Origin: Emiliania huxleyi CCMP1516
Lineage: Eukaryota > Haptophyta > Isochrysidales > Noelaerhabdaceae
Assembly (NCBI RefSeq): GCF_000372725.1
Contig: NW_005196900.1
Span: 94,133 to 158,132, forward strand
Reading direction: 5' to 3'
Length of the DNA: 64,000 bases
The notes beneath the pieces were generated by a model. That model worked only from the letters and a program-made list of their open reading frames with translations. It did not search any database and had not been told where the DNA came from. Below are positions 1 through 10,959 of the stretch, one piece after another (position 1 is the stretch's first letter; each line of letters begins with the position of its first letter). The position numbers and the translations under genes were made by a program.

Positions 1-631
1 CTCACGCCCATACCGTCGATCGCCTCCCGCGCCAACGCAATCTTGGTGCGGATCGCACCCCTCGCAGCACTATCCACTACACGCGCGACGTCTTCCAGGC
101 GAGCACGCATTGTTCCTTGGGCGTCTCCCCACCCCACGCCTCCCTCTCCGCCCGTGCGCAGGCGCCCATCAAGCTCGCCGTCTCGGCCGAGGAGATGGAG
201 AAGGTCAACGCCACCAAGGTCGAGGTCCTCGCGCTCACCAACGCCCTCGATGCGTGCGTCAACATCGCCGGCCGCGTCTGCTTCCTCGGCCTCAAGGATG
301 CCTTCACCTTCAACGCCGCCGTCGAGATGACCTTCGCGCACGAGGCTATCGACGTCGAGGAGCACGAGGCGGACCACGAGGCGATCGTCGAGCTCATCGA
401 CGCCGCCCTCGCGTCGCTCGACGCCAAGCCGGCCGGCGCTATGAAAGCGATCCAGAGCGCCCTCGTGGCGCACTACGTCGCCTTCGACCGCTTCGAGGCG
501 CGCAGCCCCGGCCCCTCGCCCTTGCTCACGCCCCTGCAGCGCAGCGCCGCCCCAGCCCCTCCCGCTGTCCCCGTCCATGCCTCACGCCCCGCGCCATCCC
601 TCGCTGCGCGCAGGCCTTCGTGTCGGAGTAA
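1..631 (+). CDS. Hemerythrin-like protein, 3' end (5' end outside window)
   Basis: Three exons can be read: about 1-98, 162-497 and 614-631, ending in TAA. Both introns start GC and end AG (99-161 and 498-613). The joined C-terminus reads DRFE-AFVSE. The fold hint is the spacing of two ligand pairs: H-x3-H in EEHEADHE and H-x4-D in AHYVAFD, arranged as in bacteriohemerythrins, where these residues bind the di-iron site that carries oxygen. The place where the family has H-x3-E carries N-x3-E (FNAAVEM), so one histidine ligand seems to be replaced. Members of this family act as oxygen carriers or sensors in the cytosol. The assignment rests on motif spacing only. The start codon is outside the window, so length cannot be compared. 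Confidence in a real gene is higher than in the family name. Confidence 0.55.
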   Translation, partial: SRPYRRSPPAPTQSWCGSHPSQHYPLHARRLPGEHALFLGRLPTPRLPLRPCAGAHQARRLGRGDGEGQRHQGRGPRAHQRPRCVRQHRRPRLLPRPQGCLHLQRRRRDDLRARGYRRRGARGGPRGDRRAHRRRPRVARRQAGRRYESDPERPRGALRRLRPLRGAQPRPLALAHAPAAQRRPSPSRCPRPCLTPRAIPRCAQAFVSE

Positions 632-1144
632 GTAAGCTCCTCAAGATGGGCACCGCCTCGCTGCCCGCACGGTGGGCGGGTGGCCGTCATGTGGGCGGGC
701 GCGTCGCGAGTCGAGCTTAACCTAGTGGGGTGATTGTTTGGTGCTGTCTGGTGCTGAGACGTGAGAGATCGCTTGGGGTGCCGGGTTGATATGTGCTATG
801 GTATGATTGGAATCGATGCGGATGAAATTGAGTGGATTGGAGATGTATGTATGTGAGCTAGGCACGGGACTCTGTGGCATCGTCGTAAAAGAATCTTCCC
901 ACGCAGGGCCCACCAGCGCACAGCGCACAGGGCGCGGCAGGTAGCTCTGAGGTGGCCGTGCTCTACAAGCCGCGGCGTCGCGGGCTCGACTCGTAAATAA
1001 ATAAATAGAGAGCAGACATATCTCCAGGAGAGATGGGCGACGCACGAACACAGAGGGACAGTGCGCACCCCGCCCCGCTCGCAGGGCGTGCAGCACACAG
1101 CAACAACGGGCTCGACTCGTCTACGTCTTACGTCGAATGGAATC

Positions 1145-1320
1145 GAGATTGTAGGTTGGAGATTGGAGATGGAGATCGGAGATCTGACACTTCTGACTGA
1201 ATCCGGCCTAAGATGACGACGTTGGAGATTGGAGATTGAAGATGGAGATCGGAGATCTGACTGGATCCGGCCTAAGATGTGGCGACGCTGGAGATTAGAG
1301 AGTACTTGAGAGATGGAGAT
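1145..1320. repeat. Tandem GGAGATGGAGATCGGAGAT-type repeat
   Basis: Short purine-rich units (GGAGATTGGAGATGGAGATC and variants) recur at least three times, separated by GTCAGATCTCC-like and CCGGCCTAAGATG pieces. The stretch 632-1144 before it holds no ORF I would defend. Confidence 0.6.
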
Positions 1321-1874
1321 CGGAGCCCCCCCAGCCACGGTAGCGCCGCGTCCGGGACCGGGTCCTCCAGGAGCCCCAAGGTAGTGTGGGCGAAGAAGTC
1401 GGCGTCGGCCTCCAGGGCTGGGCGGGCCGGCACTGCCGCCCGCGCCAGGCGCGCAGGGGCGGAGCCCCGCCCGGCACCACCGCGGCGCGCCGGTGCCGCC
1501 GCCTGGGCCGCGACAGCCGCCTGGGGGGAAACCCCCTCGACGGGGAGGAGGTCGCCTGCCCCCACCTCGAGCGCAGAGGCGTCGGCGATCGCGAGGGCGG
1601 CGAGGGCCTCTAGGAGGTAGTCGCTTGAGACGAGGGGGGCGTCGAAGAGCCCCGCTCCGCCAAGCGCCGCCAGGATTCGCGCCCACGCATCGCCCGTCAG
1701 AGCGAATGTGAGCGGGCAAAGAGCGAGGAGCAGCGGGGAGAGCGGGACCTGCTGCCCCGAGACGGCAAGGCGGCAGCACGCGAGAAGGGGGGCCGCGACT
1801 GCGAAGGGGGTCGCCCTGCGCGGCGCCCCGTCGGGGCCGGCGGTGGTCGCCGCCCACCCCAGGAAGCCACGCAT
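1272..1874 (-). CDS. Alanine/leucine-rich ORF, uncertain
   Basis: An ATG at 1874 on the minus strand opens a 200-codon frame beginning MRGFLGWAATTAG. The first half has mixed, protein-like composition (LLEALAALAIADASAL). The second half is a run of Ala, Arg and Pro typical of chance frames in GC-rich DNA. It runs into the purine repeat at 1320 and starts right beside the inverted repeat at 1901. No family was recognised. It may be an exon of a larger gene or not coding at all. Confidence 0.22.
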   Translation of the reverse strand: MRGFLGWAATTAGPDGAPRRATPFAVAAPLLACCRLAVSGQQVPLSPLLLALCPLTFALTGDAWARILAALGGAGLFDAPLVSSDYLLEALAALAIADASALEVGAGDLLPVEGVSPQAAVAAQAAAPARRGGAGRGSAPARLARAAVPARPALEADADFFAHTTLGLLEDPVPDAALPWLGGLRSPSLKYSLISSVATS

Positions 1875-1900
1875 CTCGCGCACTAAACCCGTGCGGGGCT

Positions 1901-2318
1901 GGGCCGAGCGTTTTTGATCTCTCGGTCAGTGGACGCCCGCCCGCCGCCTCTGAGGGGGTTGGTCCCCCTAGTCTGAAAACAAAAACAAACTCGAAAACAG
2001 CCAAAATCAGCCTGCGAGAGAGGCACTGCGCGCCGCTGACCTCATGTGGGGATGTGTGCCGACACCAATACTGATCTAAAACCTGGAAATCCTTGTTCAA
2101 AGCCGACCCTAAGCGCCATCCTTCCTGCTCCCACCCCTGATGCTGCTTCCCCGCGCCGCCTCCTTGGCCCCCTTGGGCGTATTTTCTACTCCCAGTGGGG
2201 GGCCTGGGCCCCCGGGCCCCCTCTTGTTTTCTGTTTTCTGTTTTTCAAAACGCCCGCCCGCCCGCCACCCCGAGGCGGCTCGGCCCCCACTGACCGAGAG
2301 ATTTAAAACGCTCGGCCC
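1901..2318. repeat. Inverted repeat pair, 32-bp arms
   Basis: The arms 1901-1932 and 2287-2318 are reverse complements over 32 bases with two mismatches (GGGCCGAGCGTTTT and ATCTCTCGGTCAGTGG are shared). The 350 bases between them have no recognisable gene. The arrangement fits a small non-autonomous DNA transposon, but no clear target duplication was seen. Confidence 0.5.
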
Positions 2319-2478
2319 TGCACCCCGGCCGACGAGCGACGTGCAAACGACAACAAGAATGTTGGTCTGTTTGTGGTGTTTATATGCGCGATTAGTTCAG
2401 CGCCTTGTGCATGAGTGATCCAAAAAATATGTGGTGCGACAAAGTTTTTCTTTTCGCCCTCTGTGCCAGCGATATGCG

Positions 2479-2635
2479 TGTGTATCGCGCGCCTTGCGGG
2501 GGGGGCGCGGAAAAGAGGAACCTCTTAGCGCCATCGCCATGGTGCTGCAAGCAGCGCCGGGCAACGACGGCTTACCGCCTCCCGGTCCCCCTCGGCACAC
2601 CTCCGCTGCTTAATGTTTGACGACTCGAACCCGTG
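2479..2635 (-). mobile_element. SINE-like dispersed repeat, copy 1
   Basis: On the minus strand this begins with a tRNA-type B box (GGTTCGAGTCG) and continues through a body that matches the copy at 14365-14548, including AGGTGTGCCGAGGGGG, GGCGGTAAGCCGTC and CCCGGCGCTGCTTGCAGC in the same order. A B box followed by a conserved body of about 150 bases suggests a tRNA-derived SINE. No clear A box or poly-A tail was identified. Confidence 0.55.
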
Positions 2636-2639
2636 AAGC

Positions 2640-4164
2640 TTCCCCGTGCGCGGGTTACCCCGCACACGGGTCAGCCTGCCAGCCACGTATCCACGCAAGC
2701 GTGGTCCGCGCGCATGGCATACAGGCGTTCGCCAGACAGCGCAGAGGCTAGGCGACCGGGGAAGGACTAGCTCAAGGGCAACACAGCGTCACCAGCCGTT
2801 GGCGCGCAGAACCAGTCTGCGGCCCCCGGTTGGGACGAGTGCGCGACGCGGACGAACCGCTCAATATGGCCGGCAGCTCGCGCTGCCGGCGGGGTTGGTT
2901 GGGGAGAACCGGCACGGGGAAAGCCGGCCTCCCCGGAGGAGCCTGTCGACGGGACCGAGCCCAACCGGCCCACGCGCACGGCCTGGCCTCGACCGCCACT
3001 CTCTGCGGCGGAATCGGCACCGTCGGCGCCCTCTGGATCCTCCTGGCACTCCTCGGCTTTCTCCCGACGGTCGGCGGCACCAACCCCGTGCGCTTTGAGT
3101 CACACTCGATCCTCGGCATGCGCATTCAGAGCCGCTCCGACTTCCCCACAACTGGACAGTACCTTGCGTATCAGTGGAGACGTACACGAATGTGACCGGC
3201 CGGGATCTGCAGCTCGGGGGGGGGGGAGCACGACTTCCCTCTTCAAAACCATGACCGAGACACCCGACCTCGCCCGTACCAACATCGCGAGCGGCGTGAA
3301 GGAGGACGATTTGAAGCCGATCAAAGACCTGCTAAACGGACCGTAGTCCGACGGACGTCGCCCAGACGTACATGCACGACCCGGCCATGACAAACACGAC
3401 CGCCCTCACCAAGGGAACGAGCTACCTCAGCTCAGGAAATATGCCTTGAAGGCAACAGAACACTCGGGCCGCTTCGTTCTCAACGACAGCGCTCGCACAA
3501 GGCCGTCCTCATGGCGGAGGTGCGATGACGTATTAGACTACATTTGGAAGCAGAAAATGTTGCTGCAGGACAAGACTTCAAAGATCGAGAAGCTGCAACA
3601 ACTCCTACACAGTGAAAGGCAACGTATGGAGCTACTGGTTGGAGCAGTTTTGGTTGCGTCTTCCTCCTCTCTTTCCTGAAAGCGTTGCGGGATTGGCTTC
3701 TGCCGCGGATCCATGGCGAGGTGCAAGGCGTGCCTGTCAGAGCAATCAGAGGGGCCGTTCCCGCAGCACGACTGGTTCGAGAGTTGTTGTCGACGCCGAG
3801 ACGGTTGACAACTTCACGGCTTGCCTTCTCCGAAGTCTTACGGAGAGAGAGTTGAGAGAGAGATTTTTAGGAGGCCAATGGTCTACAATTCACAACGCTT
3901 CCAATATTGTGTACCAGAGAGATAGGTGTGAGAGCTGTGGGAGCGGCCTCTTCAACTGAGCCAGTTGGTTAGAGGCGTGTGTGTGTGTGTGAGTGGTTGC
4001 TACTTTCAACGATCGGCGTCGTGTTGCTCCTAACACTACAAGTACCCGTCGCAAAACACTCGCCGTTTGCGTCGCTGGCACCAGACGCGTCAAGCCCTGG
4101 AGGGCGGGGCCCGGCGCCACATGGCGCCGGCCAAACCGTCTAGTGCGTAGTAAATTCTCTTCGC
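2640..4164. other. Region without a confident gene; weak ORFs
   Basis: There are several short frames. One at 2830-3195 (+) has a hydrophobic stretch (GALWILLALLGFL). One around 3520-3679 (+) reads DKTSKIEKLQQLLHSERQRM, a possible short coiled coil. One reads TVDNFTACLLRSLTERELRE near 3805. None joins into a convincing gene and no family was recognised. The region may hold remnants of older genes. Confidence 0.3.
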
Positions 4165-4228
4165 ATCGCGCCCTTGTCGTGCCGTGTGCTGTGAGAGAGG
4201 CTGGCGTCTAAAAATTCTTCTTCGCTGC
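4165..4228 (-). repeat. Short AT-rich dispersed module at the 5' end of the CW gene
   Basis: GTCGTGCCGTGTGCTGTGAG followed by AAAATTCTTC is the reverse-oriented form of a module seen also near 26153, 29724, 35440, 59030, 59540 and 60936 (forward form: AAGAATTTTAC, CTCCCTCGCAC, GGGCACGGGACTGGCGCGC). It ends within ten bases of the start codon at 4232, so it lies in the probable promoter or 5' leader. Confidence 0.5.
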
Positions 4229-4231
4229 GCG

Positions 4232-4781
4232 ATGGCCTCGACGCTGGCCTGCGGCTTCTGCGGCGCGGAGCTCACGGTGCCGCCGCTTCTACGAGGTTGC
4301 GCCGCTGCCGCCGAGTGCTCCTCGTGCACCAGGCGGCTTGTGTATCGCTCTGGAGCGCCGCTCTCCGAGTCGGAATTGATCGGCTCGGCGACTGGCGGCG
4401 ACGTAGAAGCGCTTGCGACCGAGAGCGCGCCGCCGGCCGACGCGGCGCTCGCGCAGATCGGTGAGCTGCCCAGACTGCAGCTGGCGCACTTCACACTGCG
4501 TGACTCGCGAGGCGTCCTGGTCGCGCTGCGAAGCCTTCCGAGCCAACTCGGGCCGCCCGGTGCGGAGGAGCCGCCTGCCGCATACCTTCTCGCCTGCACG
4601 ACTCCCGACGCCGCCGCGACGCTCGTCCCCGCCGACGATGGCTCAGTCGTGCTGCTTGAAGACGCGGCCGCGCCGAGCAGGCGGAGCAAGCCAAACGGCC
4701 AGAGGAAGCAGCGGCGCCGGGCGCCGAAGGCGGCGATGCCGGGCGCAAAGCGGGCGCGAGTGGAGCCTGGCGACGGCGGCA

Positions 4782-4813
<32 letters not shown>

Positions 4814-6103
4814 GGCGGCGGCGGGGAGAGCGGCAGCGAGGGCGACAGTGACGAGGACAGCGGCGAGGAGTCGGATGAGGAGAGTGGAGAGGAGGGTGAG
4901 GTGGAGCAGTGCTACTGGGCGCAGTGCGACAAGTGCGACAAGTGGCGGCGGCTGCCGCTCGAGGACATGTACAAGCCGGAGAACCTTCCCGAGCGGTGTC
5001 ATTTTGGGCGTCAGCCGCCGCGCATCAGCACACATCCCTGACATGTCCATGGCACGTGCAGGTGGTTCTGCTGGATGTCGCCGACGGACCGCAACACATG
5101 CGAGAAGCCGCAGGCGCGGAGGAGACGGAGTGTCGCCGAGACGGAGCGGAGTGCAGCGGGCCGAGCCCGGTCCCGACTCCTCGCCCCTCAGGAGCGGATG
5201 GACCGCGACGAGATCTTCGACGAGACCGACTCTGAGGAGGGCGAGGAGGGCGAGGAGGGCGACGGCGACGGCGAGGGCGGCGGCGAGGGCGGCGACGAGT
5301 CGCTTCCGATCGCGCTGAGGCGGCTGGCAGACTACAACAACGAGGGACTGGGCCGGCGCCCGCGGGCGGGCTCGGCCTGCTCCTCTCGCCCGACGAGCGC
5401 CTGCTCGGGCGGCGGCCGAGGCGGCGAGGCTGCCGGCGAGGGCGCGGCGGCCGCTGCGGCATTCGAGCTTTCCCGAGCGCCTTTCCGGAGCCTGCTGGAC
5501 CTTCCTATAGGCGCGGCGGCATCTGCTGAGGCGAGCCCTGGCGCCGCACCGGGCAAGGGCGACGCGTCAAGCGCGAACGAGGCGGAGGTGGGGGCGGGGG
5601 CGGCCGGGGAGGCGGCTGACGGGGCGGCGGCCAAGACGACGGTCAAGGCGGAGGAGGCAGAGAAGGTGGAGGGGGCGGAGCGGTTGGAGAAGGCGGAGGG
5701 GGAGGCAGAGGGCGGCGCGGTGGAGGAGCAGGCGAGCAGCGCCGGGCGGAAGAAGCGACAGGTCCGCGCGGGGCACGACCGTGGCACGTCCAAGACACGT
5801 CCGTGACACGTCCATGGCATGTCCCAAAGGTCAAGCAGACCGCGCGGGCGCGGGCCGCGGCGGCGGAGGAAGACGCGCCCGCGCCGAGCCCCGCGGCAGT
5901 TGCGTCTTCCGCCGGGCGCGAGAGCGGCAGGCAGCCGCAGGTGGGGGACTTGCTGCAGACGGCGGTGGAGTGGGAGGAGCGCGGGAAGATGCGGCAGTGC
6001 TGGGCCTCGTGCCGCGTGACAAAGGTGCTCAAGTCGGGCGCCTTCCGAATCAAGGTGATTTCACCCGCAATTGCCCGCCCCGCCCTCGCCGCCGCCGCCC
6101 GCC

Positions 6104-6135
<32 letters not shown>

Positions 6136-7727
6136 CTCCCCCTCCCCGTCGCCGCCCGCAGCCTGACCCTCGCCGCTGCGATTGCCCGCGACCGCTCACG
6201 TCACTTTCCGCAATCGAGGTCGCGGTAGAAGGCGGCCACCGGCGACGGCCGATTAATTGATCTATTGCTCTGTCAAAGGTGACGCAGTGGAAGGCGCACT
6301 ACGACGACGGCCCCCTCCAGCTCTCCGCCGAGGGCGACGACTGGCGCTGGCCGCGCCCGCCCACCCCCGACTCGAGCGACGACGACGACGCGCCAATTGT
6401 CGCGCGCGCCGCGGCGCTTGTTGCGACCAACCGAGGCACGAAGCCCTCGCTGGCAGACAGCAGCGCGGCGGCCGCCCCCGCCGCCTCCGCGGCAGCAGCG
6501 TCGGCGGCGCCGGCGCCGGCCGCACCGGCGCGGCAAGAGCCCTCTGCTGTGCGAGCGATCGCGACGGGGCGCATCGTCGCATCCGCGGTGGCGGGAGGCC
6601 GCGGCGAGCTCGACGGCGAGCGCGACGTCGAGCGCGAGGCGGAGCGAGCGGCGGAGGCGGCAGAGGCGGGCGGGCGGGGCGGCCTCTTTCTGAGCGGCCT
6701 CGTCGTGCCGGGCGCCTCTCCGGGCGACGAGGGTAGCTGGAGGTATCTGCGGGTCGGCCCGGTCCTCGGGTGGACGCTGCAGCACCGCGGCGCGGGCAAG
6801 CTGCAGTCTGTGTGGCTGCGCACTGCGCGCGCGTGGTACCTGCTGCGCCGCGACCCCCCTTGCGCGCCGGCGCCGTCGTTCCGCCATTGCTGGCCGCCCC
6901 CGGGCGCATCCCCCGGCGCCGCGCTCGCCGAGCAGCACTTCCTCTCCTCCTCGGTCGCCGCCGCTTACGGCCGCGTCCAGCGCTGCCCTCCCCGCGGCCC
7001 GGCGGCGGCGGGCGCGGCTCAGTCTGCGCTGTACGAGGCCTCCGACGCCGCAGACGGCGCGGTCCTCGCCGTCGCCGCATCGGTGCGGCTGTCCGCCTTC
7101 TCGCTGCTGGACTCGCGCGGCGTCGCCGTCGACCTCTTCCGGCGTCTGCCGGCGGGGCTGCTCCCTGCCGGCGGTGCAGTCGCGCTTGGAGCAACGGACG
7201 GCAACGCGCCACCGGACGCTGCGAGCGCCGCCGCCGGGCTCCGCCTCGTCGGGCAGCTGATGCCGACTGCCGCGACCAACGCGGGGTCGGCGGACGGGGC
7301 GGGCGAGGCAGCACCCAAGGAGGCTTGGCCGGCGCGGCTGTGGGTGTCGAGCACGGCGGTACAGGAATGGCGCGTGCAGCCGGCGCCGGCGCCCGCGGGG
7401 CCCGGCTCCCCGGGTCCCGGCGGTGGCGCCTCGTTCTGCGTGTGGGTGCGCAGCGCCGGCTGCTGGTATGAGCTCCACAAGCCGCACCCGCGCATGCAGG
7501 GCGTGTGGGCGCCGCCCGGCGCGGTGGTGCCGGGCGCTCTGAGCCTGACAGGATCCTTCTCCGAACTTTCTCATCACCCTCCTGTAGGCACGGCAGGCCG
7601 GCCGCTCTCGGACGCGCTGCTGCCCGCCGCATTCGACACGGGCGAGGCGCCGCCGCTCGGCGCCGGGGGGCTTCCTTGCCGCCGCCTCCGACGCTTCGCC
7701 CTCGTCCTCGCGCCGAAGGCCGACGAG

Positions 7728-7762
<35 letters not shown>

Positions 7763-10472
7763 AGGCGCGAGCGGCGACAGCGGCGGGAACGGCGTCGGAG
7801 GCGGCGAAGGCGGTGCTGAGGTGTACGAGCCGCAAACCTACCCGCCCGCACCGGACCTCTTCAAGGTGCTCGAGCGGCTCGGCCAGCATGGGCAGCCGCC
7901 CGTCTTTCTCCTCGGCCACGTGCCTCCCCGCGCGCCCGCCGCCAACGACGCCGCCTCTCCGGGCGCCGGAGGCGGCCCCGCGGCGGCCGCTGCTGCTGTC
8001 GCGGGCGCGGATGGGGAGCGCGTCCCGGTGCCGCTGTGCGCAGCGCCTCTTCACGCGCGCTTTTGCGAAACAGGCGCGGCCGGGGTGCGCGTGCTGTCTG
8101 GTGCTCTGCTCGGCGGCACGCTGGACTACTCAGTCGCTCCAATCGGGCTCTGGCTGCGCACCGAACGAGCCATCTACCGCTGCCTCGAAGCGGCGCCGTC
8201 GTACGCGCCTCGCTGTCGCCCTCCCGGCGGTTCGCCTTCGGTGCCGCTGCCCGAAGCGAGCGCGATCGGCTTGCTCCACCTCTTCGAGCACACGGGGGGC
8301 GGCCTCGAGCAGCCCTTCCAGTCCAAGAAGCGCGCCGCGTTCCCCATTCCCCCCCTCCGCCCTTAAAAGGTTGGGGCCCCGGGGGGTGGGTCTTTTTTTC
8401 CCCCCCCCCCCCCCCCCCCCCCCCCCCGAGAACACAGCCGAGGCCCGCTCCACACCCTGAGATGTGTAGGCGGGGCCGCGCGCTCCCTACCGTTCGCGAT
8501 GCCGGCCCACAGGGTCCGTCTCTGGACCGCATCTGAACACCACCGTAGGCGCGGCGCGCTCCCTCTTCCGCGCGATGCCTGACGGCGTACGGCAAAGGAA
8601 GGCCGAGGGCAAGGAGGAGCCGGAGCCCCTGTTCCTGCGCGGGGAGCTCGTCCCGTCGGCGCGTTCCCGAGCGAGAACACACCCCGAGGCCCACCCGAGG
8701 GTTTTGGAGATTCGAAGGGGGAGAGCATGCGCATGTGCATGTCACGCACATGCACATGCACGTGCATGTGCACGCAGCATGTGCATGTGCATGTGGCATG
8801 TGCCTTCGGCGAAGCACAGAGACAGAGCCACCCCACCCCACGGCCCGCCGACGCGCGCCGTTCGTGCAACTCTTCGCGCGTTGTGACAGGCCGCCGGCGC
8901 CTCCTCCCCCCACTTGTGGGCGGGCCCGCTGCGCGCGTGGTCCGCCGAGTTTGAGCGGCGGCCACGCGACGGCAAGGCGGACCCGCTGCTCTGGGTCTGC
9001 ACGCAGCACGCCGCGTACGCCCTCGCCCTCTCGGCCGCTTCCGCGCTTGCGGCCGACAAGAGTGCCGCCCCTGCATCTGCGGGGGCAGGCGCGCCGTTGC
9101 AGCGCAGCGCGTCGGCTGAGCTGTCCCGGGAGCAGTCCAGAACGGGCGGCGAGGCTGCGGCGGCGACGCGTTGGGCAGAACTTTCCCGGAGCTTTCCCTG
9201 AACTTTTCTCTCTCGGAGTCTTCCCGTAGGCGCCGGCGACGACGTGGGGCGCAGGCGACGGGCTGGTGCTGCGGCTGGCGGCGGAGGTGCTGCTGCAATG
9301 CCGTGACCACGTGCCTGCGCGCGCCGGCAACACGCCACACACCGGGTTCCGAAGGGCCTTTTGTAGCCATGCCCTTTGACACGCGTCGGTCACACCCGTC
9401 TCAGGCAAGTTGTACAACATCATCCTGTCCAACGCGTGGGAGCGGCTGCCCAAGGCGGAGTCGGCCGGGCTCAAGCGCGACACGCTGCTCTACGAGCGGC
9501 GCACCCTCCCCCGCGCGCGTGCTCTACGCGCCTGATGGCATCGTCGCCTCACGCGCCTGTTTCTGAGCAGGCACGTCGCCTCCTTCCTCTGCACGGCGCT
9601 GCTCGACGCGAAGCACGCGCCGCTCGCCTCGCGCCTCCGGGAGGAGCGCTCCAAGTACATCGAGGAGAGGAAGCGCGCCGCGCAGCGCGACCGCACGAGC
9701 GCCCCGGCACGGCCAAAGCCGGCGGCCATCGGCGCGCAAGCCGCTGCCGCCGCGCGGGCCTCGCTCGACGCCGCGGCCGCCCGCACCTCCGCCGCCGCCG
9801 CCTCCTCCTCCCCGCGGCTCGTGCGGCAATCGAGCGGCAGCAGCGGAGCGGCACCCCCTCCCAAGCGAAGCAAGGGGGGCGCCGCCGGAGCGCCATCCTC
9901 GTCCAGCGCCGCTGTCCCCTCGAGGGCGGCGGCCACGGCCCCGTCTGCCTCTGAGCAGCAGGTCGTGGCCAGCGCCGTGCCGCAATCGGCCGGGCCGAAC
10001 GATGTGGAGGTGACGCGGCTGATGGTCGCCGTGCTCCGCAACGCCAGCGCACCGCTGTCGCTCTCGCAGGCGGGCTCCCCCCCCCCCCCCCTTCCCGCCC
10101 TCTCGCTCTTTCCAGATCGTTTCCTGTGCGCAGGTCGCTCTTTCTGCCAAGGCACGCCACACCGCCACGGCGCCGTGGAACCTTGCGCGTTGGGTGATGG
10201 CCGTGCAGCGCTGTGCCGCGGCGGCGCCGAGCTACTTCACGCCGCACGGTGGTTCGATGGTCTCTCTTGGCGTCGGCGCGCCGCCAGCGGGCTCCTCTGC
10301 GCCGCCGGTTGCGAGCACCACTCCCGCCGAACCGGCCGCCACGCCCGCGCCCACCATTCAAGGGGCGGTGGCGAGCGGTGGTCCGGGGATGGCAACGGCC
10401 CGGTCCGGCGACGCAGACGCGCGGACGAAGGCGCTCGAGGCGGACCTCTTCGGCGACATTGACGATTTGTGA
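4232..10472 (+). CDS. CW zinc-finger protein with repeated DNMT1-RFD-like modules
   Basis: Likely a nuclear chromatin-associated reader. The ATG at 4232 starts MASTLACGFCGAEL, a short zinc ribbon with two C-x2-C pairs. A first RFTS-like piece follows (HFTLRDSRGVLVAL), then an acidic/glycine linker. The CW domain (WAQCDKCDKWRRLP ... LPERWFCWMS ... RNTCEKP) is complete only after removing the GT-AG intron 4996-5061; CW domains bind methylated histone H3K4. Further exons are 5062-5761, 5830-6054 and 6279 to about 8340, then several between 8560 and 10472. The long exon holds repeated units ending in (V/L)W(V/L)RT..AWY.L-like strings (VWLRTARAWYLL, VWVRSAGCWYELHKPHP, LWLRTERAIYRCLEAAP, and later LLWVCTQHAAYAL). 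These resemble the C-lobe of the DNMT1 replication-foci domain. No methyltransferase motifs were seen. The frame ends EADLFGDIDDL-stop. Exons after 8340 are approximate, and a poly-C run at 8400 lies in an intron. Confidence 0.75.
8715..8806. repeat. CATGTGCATG-type alternating repeat
   Basis: A run of GCATGTGCATGTG/CACATGCACATG elements, able to fold back on itself, lies in a probable intron of the CW gene. Similar runs occur near 46560 and 62810. Confidence 0.6.
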
Positions 10473-10959
10473 GAACGCAGGTGCTCGCGGCACCGGCACC
10501 GGTAGGCGTACTACTACTACGTACTAGGGCGTGAGCTGAGAGCTGTGACGTGGAACCCGCCTTGTGGCTCGACTTCTCCCGCGCGGTGGTTGTAAATGTA
10601 ATTCACGTCGCAGTGGGCCCCCCGCCCGTTTACAGTGTGTAAAAAAAATCGCTTGTATTTGAACCTTGATCACCCCGTGTCGAGGGTGACGCGGGCGAGA
10701 CCACAAAAGGGCCCCGCGGCCAGCGGGCGCGCCGGGGCGCGCGGCGGAAGGCGACCTCCACCCGGCTCGGCGGACTGGACTCTCGCCTCTCGGGGGCGCA
10801 CACCCACACGCGCCACACACCCACCTCACACGTGTGTCGTGTGTAGCGCCCTGCAGCGAGGTGTGTGGCGCAACGAGGTGCCTGAGCGCTGAGGGACAGC
10901 GGGGAGCACACTGGCCCATTAAAAATGTGGTACAAAATACTCCGCAACGTCTACCCACC
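10473..10959. other. Intergenic, convergent gene ends
   Basis: This lies between the stop of the CW gene and the stop of the Mpv17-like gene, which converge. It has no ORF with family motifs. CA/TG-rich stretches occur near 10800-10865. No terminator or polyadenylation signal could be fixed. Confidence 0.5.

Noticed and set aside
6262-7851. Very long open frames on the minus strand opposite the CW gene
   Set aside because: They are Arg/Ala/Pro-rich, mirror the plus-strand coding exons, and show no family motifs; they are shadows caused by GC-rich codon use.
7861-9483. Minus-strand 540-codon frame
   Set aside because: It overlaps plus-strand exons with RFD-like motifs and is dominated by Arg and Gly runs.
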